Source: a virus. Taken from it: DNA of 21,213 nucleotides. This document shows positions 12,689 through 19,692 of this stretch, in pieces. The position numbers and the translations under genes were made by a program. Under the pieces are notes generated by a model that had not been told where the DNA came from, did not search any database, and saw only the letters and a program-made list of their open reading frames with translations. Location: positions 1 to 21,213 of the IMG/VR virus record IMGVR_UViG_3300011115_001004, one strand, 5' to 3'. Each line of letters opens with the position of its first letter. Within the stretch, counting starts at the first letter, position 1.

Positions 12689-13639
12689 ATGCCAAAATTA
12701 ATATCAGATGAAGAATTCATAAAGCTTTGGGGTGAATTAAAATCATGCCAAAAAATCTCAACAAAAACAGGTATCAGTATTCGTGCTGTGCAAATGAGGC
12801 GCAGAGCAATGGAAAGCCGATACGGATTGGATTTACAGGCCAATGAAGAAAAGCCTTTTATAGAACGACACTCCGCAAGAATTAATATCCCTATTCAAGA
12901 TGGCATTGTGATTGTTTTTTCTGACGCTCACTTTTGGAATAATGATGAAACAACCGCATTCAAAGCGCTTATTAAATTTATCAAAGAATTAAAACCTAAA
13001 GCTGTGATTGCTAATGGTGATGTATTTGATGGTGCAAATATATCAAGACATGGCCGCATTGGATTTCTTGAACACAGGCCAACAGTCATTGATGAATTAA
13101 ACGCCTGCAAAGAAATGCTAGGTAGGATTGAAGATGCTTGCAAGACAGTTAAACCTAGCCCTTTTCTCACTTGGACACTAGGTAATCATGATAGTAGGTT
13201 TGAAACATATCTTGCAGCAGTCGCACCTGAATATGAATTTGTTAATGGCTTTCATTTAAAAGATCATTTTCCCGCTTGGAAACCATGCTGGGCTACATGG
13301 ATCAATGATGTCTGCATAAAGCATCGCTGGAAAGGCGGAGTGCATGCCACGCACAATAATACAATGGGCGCTGGAACAAGTATCGTTACCGGCCATTTAC
13401 ACTCATTAAAAGTTTCAGCATATACTGATTATACAGGCACTCGCTATGGTGTGGACACAGGAACATTAGCTGAAATAGATGGCGATCAGTTTTTAAATTA
13501 CACAGAAGATAATCCAAAGAATTGGCGTAGTGGTTTCGCTGTGTTATCATTTCATAAGGGCAAACTTTTACCGCCTGAATTGGTAGAAGTTATTGAAGAT
13601 GATGTTGTAGCTTTCAGGGGACAGGCTTATGAGTTATAG
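12689..13639 (+). CDS. Calcineurin-like metallophosphoesterase with N-terminal HTH
   Basis: A 316-residue protein with the full metallophosphoesterase motif set: Asp79-x-His81 (FSDAHFW), Asp111 (NGDVFDG), Asn166-His167 (GNHDSR), a later His at about 219 (GVHATHN) and GHLHS with His236 and His238. It therefore should bind two metal ions and hydrolyse a phosphoester. Residues about 5-45 look like a helix-turn-helix ('WGELKSCQKISTKTGISIRA'), so DNA may be the substrate or the docking site. Ribosome site TTAGGAACC precedes the ATG. Phage phosphoesterases are often in recombination or replication regions; the exact substrate is unknown. All motifs are intact. Confidence 0.85.
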   Translation: MPKLISDEEFIKLWGELKSCQKISTKTGISIRAVQMRRRAMESRYGLDLQANEEKPFIERHSARINIPIQDGIVIVFSDAHFWNNDETTAFKALIKFIKELKPKAVIANGDVFDGANISRHGRIGFLEHRPTVIDELNACKEMLGRIEDACKTVKPSPFLTWTLGNHDSRFETYLAAVAPEYEFVNGFHLKDHFPAWKPCWATWINDVCIKHRWKGGVHATHNNTMGAGTSIVTGHLHSLKVSAYTDYTGTRYGVDTGTLAEIDGDQFLNYTEDNPKNWRSGFAVLSFHKGKLLPPELVEVIEDDVVAFRGQAYEL

Positions 13640-13823
13640 CGAGGCAGGCAAAGGTTCAAAACAAAGGAAAACAAATAGAAAACAATATGATGAAAATTAC
13701 GATTTAATATTTGGCCGCAAAGAAAAGTATTATGATTCAGATGATGAATCTAACTCTTGGGACGAGGACAAAATAAATATCGTTGGCACTAATGGCAGCA
13801 CAGGCGATCATTATATTAAATGA
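13629..13823 (+). CDS. Small conserved phage protein (GKGSKQRKT type)
   Basis: A 64-residue protein overlapping the phosphoesterase end by 11 bases. It begins 'MSYSEAGKGSKQRKTNRKQY', then 'DENYDLIFGRKE', and has an acidic C-terminal half ('YDSDDESNSWDEDK'). The pattern 'GKGSxxRxTNxxxYxxNYDxIFG' recurs in short proteins of many phages, function unknown. The charged, probably disordered layout (basic front, acidic rear) suggests nucleic-acid or protein binding rather than catalysis. Confidence 0.55.
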   Translation: MSYSEAGKGSKQRKTNRKQYDENYDLIFGRKEKYYDSDDESNSWDEDKINIVGTNGSTGDHYIK

Positions 13824-13930
13824 TGCTCAAATTACTTGTGGCCTACACTTTATATCATTATGAAGCTGCGTTGATTTGGTGGGTTTTATATTTCATAGTT
13901 TTATGGACAGAAAAAAAGGGAGCGTTTTAA
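13820..13930 (+). CDS. 36-residue membrane peptide, last rightward gene
   Basis: A short frame from ATG 13820 (ATGA overlap with the previous stop) to TAA 13930. It encodes MMLKLLVAYTLYHYEAALIW followed by a second hydrophobic stretch and a charged end (WTEKKGAF). One long membrane segment fits residues about 3-29. There is no strong ribosome site, so coupling would be needed. Its last codons form one arm of the terminator at 13911-13938. Moderate doubt remains because it is short. Confidence 0.4.
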   Translation: MMLKLLVAYTLYHYEAALIWWVLYFIVLWTEKKGAF

Positions 13931-13938
13931 GCTCCCTT
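13911..13938 (-). terminator. Intrinsic terminator of the leftward late cluster
   Basis: An 8-bp stem AAGGGAGC / GCTCCCTT (13916-13923 and 13931-13938) closes a 7-base loop. On the minus strand the stem is followed by seven U residues (the A7 run at 13911-13917, partly in the stem). This is a good leftward terminator after pqqA. Rightward there are only two U residues after the stem, so it is weaker in that direction, but it lies exactly at the junction of the two convergent clusters. Confidence 0.8.
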
Positions 13939-13949
13939 GACTAACTTAA

Positions 13950-13978
13950 GGATACATTGTGTATGAAGCAATGTGTCC
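13950..13978. other. Hairpin at the convergent junction
   Basis: GGATACATTG (13950-13959) pairs with CAATGTGTCC (13969-13978) across a 9-base loop. In a rightward transcript all ten pairs form, one as G-U. In a leftward transcript one pair is an A-C mismatch. No U-run follows on the plus strand. It may protect the 3' end of the rightward mRNA. A TGCTATAAT (extended -10-like) lies beside it on the minus strand at 13981-13989. Confidence 0.4.
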
Positions 13979-13989
13979 ACATTATAGCA

Positions 13990-14061
13990 TTATTTATTCA
14001 TAACATACATAGTAACTTCAAATCCAAATCTCATTTCTGTAGCTGCTGGTTTAGTCCACAT
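13990..14061 (-). CDS. pqqA: PqqA-like PQQ precursor peptide
   Basis: A 23-codon gene, ATG 14061 to TAA 13990. The peptide starts MWTKPAATEMRF, its core is GFEVTMYV and it ends MNK. It matches PqqA in length (23 residues, as in the Klebsiella peptide), in the N-terminal MWxKPA, in the Arg-x-Gly run-up and above all in Glu15-Val-Thr-x-Tyr19. Glu15 and Tyr19 are the two residues cross-linked by PqqE and built into the cofactor PQQ. AAAGG lies eight to nine bases upstream of the ATG. PqqA has no enzyme activity; it is carried by PqqD to PqqE and then processed by host PqqB/C/F. No other pqq gene is in the window, so the phage would rely on the host pathway. PQQ serves methanol and other alcohol dehydrogenases. 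It is the last gene of the late leftward cluster. Confidence 0.88.
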   Translation of the reverse strand: MWTKPAATEMRFGFEVTMYVMNK

Positions 14062-14081
14062 AATATTTGCCTTTCATTTAT

Positions 14082-14101
14082 GACAAACAAAATTATTTGT
14101 C
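14082..14101 (-). promoter_or_regulatory. Hairpin just upstream of pqqA
   Basis: GACAAA (14082-14087) and TTTGTC (14096-14101) form a 6-bp inverted repeat with an 8-base loop, ending 20 bases before the pqqA ATG and just before its ribosome site. It could mark an RNA processing point or a weak control element. The stem is AT-rich and may be chance. Confidence 0.25.
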
Positions 14102-14147
14102 TAGCAAATTATGGCTTTTTTGCAATACAAAAACATCAAGAAAATCA

Positions 14148-14306
14148 TTATTTAAATTTAGAACGAGCCCATTCATAAATTCTAATGCAATACCAAATGA
14201 TTGATAGCAATGCGGCTATTGCTGGTAAAAATTTCATTATTGCGCCAAAAGCTGTAAGTCCCGAAACTGTATCTAATACATGCTTCGTATGTTCTTGCAT
14301 ATCCAT
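14148..14306 (-). CDS. 52-residue membrane protein, holin-like
   Basis: A frame from ATG 14306 to TAA 14148. It encodes MDMQEHTKHVLDTVSGLTAF, then a hydrophobic helix 'MKFLPAIAALLSIIWYCIRI' and the charged end 'YEWARSKFK'. Small phage proteins with a polar front, a 'LPxIAAL...IWxxIRIYE' helix and a basic tail occur near tail-fibre and lysis genes and are sometimes called holins. I use 'holin-like' only for that likeness. A clear 3TM holin is present elsewhere (679-1062). The ribosome site is weak (AGAAAGAAATAAC). The gene fills part of what would otherwise be an empty 370-base gap. Confidence 0.55.
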   Translation of the reverse strand: MDMQEHTKHVLDTVSGLTAFGAIMKFLPAIAALLSIIWYCIRIYEWARSKFK

Positions 14307-14317
14307 GTTATTTCTTT

Positions 14318-14509
14318 CTAATAATTAATAAGATGCCTTTCAATAGCAAGATAAAGACTGTCATTGCTAGATATATAAACAATAGAGCCGTCAGATAATA
14401 AAATAACCAAATAATGTTTATTATCATAAAAATCGGAGCCAATATCTTTGATTGTTTTATTTTGTAGAAAATTGAAGATGTCATCAGTGGTTTCATGGAA
14501 AGTTTGCAT
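14318..14509 (-). CDS. Hypothetical small protein
   Basis: A 63-residue protein beginning MQTFHETTDDIFNFLQNK, then 'IKDIGSDFYDNKHYLVILL' and 'SDGSIVYISSNDSLYLAIER', a helix plus beta-hairpin layout with polar loops. It overlaps the glycosyltransferase C-domain gene by 17 bases. A competing frame in the same place (14308-14496) starts with an ATGA overlap but gives an implausible all-hydrophobic text typical of a shadow frame. I therefore keep this one. No family recognised. Confidence 0.5.
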   Translation of the reverse strand: MQTFHETTDDIFNFLQNKTIKDIGSDFYDNKHYLVILLSDGSIVYISSNDSLYLAIERHLINY

Positions 14510-14936
14510 TTAAACTTTCTATTACTACTTCAGGATTAACAAATTTATTTGCATCATGATCTGTTTCTTCCCACCATAAAAATTGATTTTCACGCAAATT
14601 TTTCCTATCCTTTATAAGATTGATATTTTCAGGATGTCCAAATATCAAAGGATCAGAAACAGACCACAATACTATACCATATTTTTTCTTATCCCAAGCA
14701 AAATGTTGAAGAAAAGAATCACAACTTATCCATGTTCTGCATTCATTAATAAGATTTTCAAGCTCTTTTAAAGATAAATTTTTTTTAAAATCAGAAACTA
14801 ATTGTTCCTCGCCTTCAACGCCAACTTGAATAATAGGTTCTTTAATTAATGCAATTAATTCTTTCCAATAAGGATAATTTTTTGCATTTTGTTTTCCGCT
14901 TCTTAAAGCTTTAGCATAAGGGCTAATAATAATCAT
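14493..14936 (-). CDS. GT9-like glycosyltransferase, C-terminal domain alone
   Basis: A 147-residue protein that looks like the C-terminal Rossmann half of a family 9 (heptosyltransferase-like) glycosyltransferase. It starts directly at 'MIIISPYAKALRSGKQNAKN', goes through 'PIIQVGVEGEEQLV', 'LSLKELENLINECRTWISCD', 'SFLQHFAWDKKKYGIVLW' and 'SDPLIFGHPEN'. In this family that region binds the sugar nucleotide. There is no N-terminal half; that half appears at the end of the upstream gene, whose stop overlaps this ATG as ATGA. The two proteins may assemble into one active enzyme, or a single ancestral gene has been split. Confidence 0.7.
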   Translation of the reverse strand: MIIISPYAKALRSGKQNAKNYPYWKELIALIKEPIIQVGVEGEEQLVSDFKKNLSLKELENLINECRTWISCDSFLQHFAWDKKKYGIVLWSVSDPLIFGHPENINLIKDRKNLRENQFLWWEETDHDANKFVNPEVVIESLNANFP

Positions 14937-15907
14937 AAATACATTTTCCTAAAAGCATTTTCAAGACTGTCAGTCCATTCCCATTGTTTCATTTTTTTAT
15001 ATATGCTCCACTCGTCTATAGCACCAAATAAAGATTTTGCTTCTGACAATGGCCTTCCGGGAATGATTTCAGGAAAACAAGTAAATACTTCTGCATTTTT
15101 TATTTCAGGCAATACATGACTAAATACTATGTGATCGCCCATACCACAATTAAGCACGACAATTTTTTTATCTTTGTAAGCTAATGTGTTTCTAAAAATC
15201 AATTCATCATGTTCATACATTTCTTTACTTGTTTCAGCTCTGATTCCGCCTTGTGGATTTTTAAGATGCCAACTTGTAGCATTTGGAACAACAAGAATTT
15301 TATAGCCTTTTAAATATAATCCATAAGTAAATAATGTTTCTTCTCTATGTGCTACTCTTGAAAGACCTAAATTATAATCATGTATGCCAGCTTTATAAAG
15401 AAAATAACAATGAAGATGTTCAACTTCTTTAGTTTTATGAATAAATGACCATTGAATATTTGGTTCTTTATCTATATTTTCTATTTTGCCTGTAGGTTTT
15501 TCATTATTAAAATTGACAGGGAAAGGTGGTGTTAATATTGCACCACCTATTGCACCTACACTTTTATGGGTGTAATTGAATAATGTTTCTAAAACATTTG
15601 GTTCAGGAATACAATCATCATCAATGCGCCACACCCATTCAAATTTATTTTCATTAGCTTTTTGATGGTTGTGATGTTGACCTTTTTTTTCAGCAAAAAC
15701 CCATTCCCATTTAATATTTTTTATTTCACATATTTTAAAAAAATAATCATAAAATAATTCACCCCTTACATCACGAGAATCGTTATTGTCATCATAAATA
15801 ATAATTGCATTAGGAAGTTTTGTTTGATTTAAAATAGCTTGAAGTGCTAAAGGAAGTGTTGTGTCGTAGCGACCCCTTGTAGATATTGAACATAAAATGC
15901 TACTCAT
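14933..15907 (-). CDS. GT2-type glycosyltransferase with C-terminal GT9 N-domain
   Basis: A 324-residue protein with two parts. Residues 1 to about 240 are a GT-A family 2 glycosyltransferase: 'ISTRGRYDTTLPLALQAILNQ', 'AIIIYDDNNDSR', the metal motif WVWRIDDDCIPEP with Asp96-98, and 'HREETLFTYGLYLKGYKI' with the typical ED/EE-like acceptor motif. From about 245 comes 'KKIVVLNCGMGDHIVFSHVL', the N-terminal signature of a GT9 enzyme (GxGDxxxxxxxL), which stops before the second half. The missing half follows as a separate gene with ATGA overlap. It would transfer sugars to the fibre, to host lipopolysaccharide or to another glycan; the target is unknown. Confidence 0.82.
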   Translation of the reverse strand: MSSILCSISTRGRYDTTLPLALQAILNQTKLPNAIIIYDDNNDSRDVRGELFYDYFFKICEIKNIKWEWVFAEKKGQHHNHQKANENKFEWVWRIDDDCIPEPNVLETLFNYTHKSVGAIGGAILTPPFPVNFNNEKPTGKIENIDKEPNIQWSFIHKTKEVEHLHCYFLYKAGIHDYNLGLSRVAHREETLFTYGLYLKGYKILVVPNATSWHLKNPQGGIRAETSKEMYEHDELIFRNTLAYKDKKIVVLNCGMGDHIVFSHVLPEIKNAEVFTCFPEIIPGRPLSEAKSLFGAIDEWSIYKKMKQWEWTDSLENAFRKMYL

Positions 15908-16529
15908 GATCCCAGCTCATTATCATAAGATTAAATCTATTTCCTTCTTTTATTTCAGCAGGCTCTTTTGATACAAAACCTTCCTCATTAATAAATTCAT
16001 ATTTAAAATCAGGAAAGTGTGATTCATTTAAGCCATGAAGTTTATGATGCTCACCCCAAAAGCCAACAGGTTCATTATGAGGCGTAGTTAATAATAAACG
16101 CTTGCAATGTTGTTTGAGTTTTTGTGCTATTTCAAGGCCATTATCAAGATGTTCAATAAGCTCAAAAGCAATTATGGTGTCGTATTGTTCAAGCGGGTAG
16201 GTGTTTATATCGGCATGAACAAAAGATGCGTTTAAACCCCATTGCTGTTCGTTTGCAACCCCAATAATAACAGGATCATAATCTAAACCTATATAATTTG
16301 CATCATTTGGAAAAAATTGATGGCCATAACCTGTTGAACAACCAATCTCTAAAATATTTCTACCTAAAAGATTGCGGTTAGCCCAAAGATAACGAGTGGC
16401 TTCTCTAGGGTAAACTGGATCACCTTTTAGAAAAACCGCTCGCTCATAATTATTTGTTAATAAAAATCTATAATAATTTAAATCATGCTTTTTAAAGTAT
16501 GCTAAAGCATCTTGTGTTGTCTTATCCAT
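15900..16529 (-). CDS. SAM-dependent methyltransferase (class I)
   Basis: A 209-residue protein with motif I 'NILEIGCSTGYGHQF' (61-69), the acidic residue after strand 2 in 'YIGLDYDP' (Asp83), and a motif IV-like 'IIAFELIEHLDNG'. It ends 'FNLMIMSWDHE'. It resembles Methyltransf_11/23-type enzymes that act on small molecules or sugars, not a DNA methylase: there is no PCQ or NPPY-type catalytic motif. It overlaps the glycosyltransferase gene by eight bases and starts behind AAAGGACAAC, 9 bases after the fibre stop. Methylation of a glycan built by the neighbouring enzymes is plausible but inferred. Confidence 0.8.
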   Translation of the reverse strand: MDKTTQDALAYFKKHDLNYYRFLLTNNYERAVFLKGDPVYPREATRYLWANRNLLGRNILEIGCSTGYGHQFFPNDANYIGLDYDPVIIGVANEQQWGLNASFVHADINTYPLEQYDTIIAFELIEHLDNGLEIAQKLKQHCKRLLLTTPHNEPVGFWGEHHKLHGLNESHFPDFKYEFINEEGFVSKEPAEIKEGNRFNLMIMSWDHE

Positions 16530-16538
16530 TGTTGTCCT

Positions 16539-19211
16539 TTAAATTGGATACACTAAATCAACCCTTTGTGATATTGCCAATGCTGTTCCAAATACCACGC
16601 TAGTTCCTGAAGTTACAGTTACATCAACTGCATTAATCATTTTAACACCTTGTAAAAATACTTGAATTTTTCCTGAAGTGTATGTTTGTGTTGTAGTGAA
16701 TGTTGTCTGTGCCGCAGAAGAAGTAAATTGATCGTAAATCATTTTAGTTACTATGCTAGGTGCAGTGCCACTGTAGCCTGAATATCCTGAAAAACCTGAA
16801 ACTCCGCTACCTGAATAACCACTTATTCCACTACCTGAATATCCACTAAAGCCACTTGCTCCATTAGCTCCACTAAATCCGCTAATACCTGAAAATCCAT
16901 TGATACCACTATAGCCTGATAAACCTTGTGCGCCACTAAAACCTGAATATCCACTAATACCTGAAGCGCCTACTGCACCTGAATAGCCACTAATACCTGA
17001 TGCTCCATTGATGCCTGAATAGCCACTAAAGCCACTTGTTCCATTAGCTCCGCTAATTCCTGAATAACCACTAAAACCACTTGCACCAACTTCACCGCTA
17101 AATCCACTAAAACCTGATGAACCATTAGCGCCACTAAAACCTGAAGTGCCACTTGCACCATTAATACCTGAATAACCTGAATCACCTTTTAATCCACTGT
17201 ATCCACTAAATCCACTGTAACCTGAAAGACCAGGCGTTCCAACTTCACCGCTATAACCGCTATAACCTGATTGACCTATAGCTCCACTAAAACCGCTAAA
17301 TCCTGAATAGCCACTTATTCCACTGTAACCTGAATCACCAATTAAACCTGAATAGCCACTATAGCCACTATAACCTGAAGTGCCTGGAGTTCCTACTTCA
17401 CCACTGAAACCTGAATAGCCACTATAGCCTGAAATTCCTACTGCTCCGCTATAACCACTGTAACCACTAAATCCACTATAGCCTGATATACCATTAATAA
17501 TAGCTAAAAATAATTGTTGATTATTTGTAAATCCCGTTGTGCCTGTTCCGCTAGATGAAATTAAAGATACGGGAACAGTCCAATAGCTATTAGAAGTGCC
17601 TGGATTAATATTTGTAGGTGTTCCATTAACTAACCAAATTTGATTGTTTGTGCTTACATTTCTATCTTGAATAGTAAATTGTTCTGTGTTTTCTAAACCA
17701 GCCAAGAAAATATCAATGTCAGTATTGTCTTCAGTTAAATGGTCAATATTAATTTGAGTGCCAAGAATTTGCACTGCATTGTTCCATAACAAATGACCAT
17801 TAGTTGGCTGACCGCTATAATGAGTAGTATCAGCTTTATATAAGAATAAACTTGATGATCCGCCTGTAGCACCTTGAGCGCCTGAATACCCGCTATCACC
17901 TGAATATCCACTAATTCCACTTTCACCGCTAAATCCGCTTATGCCACTGTATCCACTAAATCCTGATATGCCTGAAGCACCAACCATACCACTCCAGCCA
18001 CTAAATCCTGAATCACCTGAAGCACCGACTTCACCTGAAAAACCACTGTATCCACTGTAGCCTGAAATACCTATTTCCCCGCTAAACCCTGATTCACCGC
18101 TCCATCCACTGTAGCCTGAAATTCCTGAAGCACCAACTTCACCTGACCATCCGCTAAAGCCTGAATATCCTGATGTTCCATCTTGACCTGAATAACCTGA
18201 TTCACCATTGATACCGCTAAAGCCTGATATACCTGATTCGCCTGACCATCCACTTATTCCTGAATCACCACTGAATCCACTAATACCTGAATCGCCACTA
18301 AATCCACTGATTCCACTGTCGCCACTATAGCCACTAATACCTGAATCGCCACTGTAGCCGCTTATGCCGCTATCACCTGAAAATCCACTGTAGCCTGATA
18401 TACCTGACCAACCTGATATACCACTGAAACCATTAATTCCACTGTAGCCACTTAAACCATTAATACCACTAAATCCTGACCAACCTGATATACCTGATTC
18501 ACCACTCCATCCGCTTATGCCCGAATCACCGCTATAGCCACTGATTCCGCTATCGCCACTGAAACCTGATATACCACTATCGCCTGAATAACCACTTATG
18601 CCTGAATCACCTGACCATCCGCTATAACCTGATATTCCGCTATCGCCTGACCATCCGCTTTCACCGCTTCCGCTATATCCTGAATAACCTGAAATGCCAC
18701 TATCACCTGAAAAGCCTGATATACCGCTATCACCGCTAAATCCTGATATGCCTGAATCACCACTAAATCCTGAATAACCTGATTCACCACTGAATCCGCT
18801 TTCGCCTGGTGGTCCTACAATTTGACCAACATTAGTCCAAGTTGAACCTGTCCATACATATAGATCACCATCTGCTTCTACAATATATGCGTCATTAAGA
18901 TTTCCTGATGCTGGAAGATCACCAACAGTTGGAACAGTTCCAATAATATTAATTGAAGTGCCTTGTTGTCCGCTTTCGCCTGACCAGCCGCTAAAGCCTG
19001 ATTGACCTGAAAATCCGCTATAGCCGCTAATACCACTAGCACCTGAATAGCCTGAATAGCCAAAACCACTATAACCTGAAAATCCTGAATATCCTGATTG
19101 ACCTGAAGCACCTTGAACACTACGATCAATCGTTACTTGAGTTGCAGAAGGTGGTGTTACATTGACAGTTAAATTATTACTATCAATAACATCAATAGAA
19201 TAATTAGCCAT
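16539..19211 (-). CDS. Giant collagen-like Gly-X-Ser tail fibre/adhesin
   Basis: An 890-residue protein. Residues 1-33 form a short head domain. Three collagen-like tracts follow (about 34-86, 133-450 and 572-817), made of Gly-X-Ser triplets in which X is mostly Tyr, Phe, Ile, Trp, Asp or Glu. Typical text is 'SGYSGFSGDSGISG'. Inserted between them are two globular domains: about 87-132 ('VGDLPASGNLNDAYIVEADG', common in phage tail proteins) and about 451-571 (beta-rich, with 'FTIQDRNVSTNNQIWLVNG'). The C-terminus (818-890) is a beta-rich tip, probably the trimerisation or receptor part. Unlike animal collagen, proline is almost absent and serine fills nearly every third place. It is probably a trimeric fibre for host binding. 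Genes for sugar transfer and methylation follow on the same strand. Confidence 0.85.
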   Translation of the reverse strand: MANYSIDVIDSNNLTVNVTPPSATQVTIDRSVQGASGQSGYSGFSGYSGFGYSGYSGASGISGYSGFSGQSGFSGWSGESGQQGTSINIIGTVPTVGDLPASGNLNDAYIVEADGDLYVWTGSTWTNVGQIVGPPGESGFSGESGYSGFSGDSGISGFSGDSGISGFSGDSGISGYSGYSGSGESGWSGDSGISGYSGWSGDSGISGYSGDSGISGFSGDSGISGYSGDSGISGWSGESGISGWSGFSGINGLSGYSGINGFSGISGWSGISGYSGFSGDSGISGYSGDSGISGYSGDSGISGFSGDSGISGFSGDSGISGWSGESGISGFSGINGESGYSGQDGTSGYSGFSGWSGEVGASGISGYSGWSGESGFSGEIGISGYSGYSGFSGEVGASGDSGFSGWSGMVGASGISGFSGYSGISGFSGESGISGYSGDSGYSGAQGATGGSSSLFLYKADTTHYSGQPTNGHLLWNNAVQILGTQINIDHLTEDNTDIDIFLAGLENTEQFTIQDRNVSTNNQIWLVNGTPTNINPGTSNSYWTVPVSLISSSGTGTTGFTNNQQLFLAIINGISGYSGFSGYSGYSGAVGISGYSGYSGFSGEVGTPGTSGYSGYSGYSGLIGDSGYSGISGYSGFSGFSGAIGQSGYSGYSGEVGTPGLSGYSGFSGYSGLKGDSGYSGINGASGTSGFSGANGSSGFSGFSGEVGASGFSGYSGISGANGTSGFSGYSGINGASGISGYSGAVGASGISGYSGFSGAQGLSGYSGINGFSGISGFSGANGASGFSGYSGSGISGYSGSGVSGFSGYSGYSGTAPSIVTKMIYDQFTSSAAQTTFTTTQTYTSGKIQVFLQGVKMINAVDVTVTSGTSVVFGTALAISQRVDLVYPI
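16750..19110 (-). repeat. Minisatellite-like 9/18-base coding repeats of the fibre
   Basis: Most of this stretch is built of 9-base units (three codons, Gly-X-Ser) in which synonymous codons for Gly (GGA/GGT/GGC) and Ser (TCA/AGT/AGC) alternate. Longer blocks of 18-36 bases recur. Such DNA can gain or lose units by slippage or by the phage's own annealing recombinase, changing fibre length in frame. Confidence 0.8.
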
Positions 19212-19212
19212 G

Positions 19213-19692
19213 TTAATTTACCACGCCATCTGATCTAACTAGGAATAATAAAAAGATAATAATATCTTGAGCGGGAGTTGAACCTGAAGCTGGGAAACCA
19301 ATAACAATACGACCGCTAAAACCTACGCAATTTTCAGCATTAATATCTAATTCAGGATCGCTATCAATAACACCCCATGCGGATTCATCAATTTCTAAAG
19401 TAAATGTTCCACTAGCCGCAACGAGATTAGAAATAGTTAAAGGAACAGGGGATGGTGGTGGGGAATAATCAGCTATGTCAAAGGTTAAACCATAACGACT
19501 ATCGTGAATATTAGTAACGGCTCTGCGAATAATTGTAGCATCTATTGAAGCACCTGTTAAATCAACAGAAGTGCCATCAGAATTAAATGCTAAATTCCAA
19601 AAAGTTTTTTGATTGTAAACAAGTTCGCCAGCAATGATTTCATTATCAAAGCCCGACACTTGTTGAAGGGTGTTTTTATTAAAGATAGCCAT
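19213..19692 (-). CDS. Phage structural-type protein upstream of the fibre
   Basis: A 159-residue protein starting at ATG 19692, with a clear GTGAGGAAAAC ribosome site; the upstream in-frame ATG lacks one. It begins 'MAIFNKNTLQQVSGFDNEII' and contains 'QKTFWNLAFNSDGTSVDLTG', 'ASIDATIIRRAV' and an end 'AQDIIIFLLFLVRSDGVVN'. The beta-sandwich-like text and its place directly before the fibre suggest a tail-fibre connector or baseplate component. I have seen this 'VDLTGAxIDAxIIRR' pattern in tail regions of other phages, but its role is not established. Two bases separate it from the fibre gene. Confidence 0.6.
   Translation of the reverse strand: MAIFNKNTLQQVSGFDNEIIAGELVYNQKTFWNLAFNSDGTSVDLTGASIDATIIRRAVTNIHDSRYGLTFDIADYSPPPSPVPLTISNLVAASGTFTLEIDESAWGVIDSDPELDINAENCVGFSGRIVIGFPASGSTPAQDIIIFLLFLVRSDGVVN

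Noticed and set aside
13957-14178. Plus-strand 73-codon frame covering the region of pqqA.
   Set aside because: It is antisense to pqqA and part of the 52-residue gene, has no ribosome site and contains low-quality, cysteine- and histidine-rich text.
14308-14496. Open frame encoding a 62-residue, almost wholly hydrophobic protein that starts with an ATGA overlap.
   Set aside because: It overlaps a better-balanced frame (14318-14509) with normal polar composition; the hydrophobic text is typical of an off-frame reading of AT-rich coding DNA.
15900-16529. Methyltransferase considered as the missing DNA methylase for the TET/JBP module.
   Set aside because: It lacks DNA-methylase catalytic motifs (PCQ or D/NPPY-type) and sits in the glycan/fibre cluster, so it more likely methylates a sugar or small molecule.
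16750-19110. Regular short repeats, considered as a CRISPR array or tandem non-coding satellite.
   Set aside because: The units are 9-base codon triplets in one open frame encoding Gly-X-Ser, with no unique spacers.
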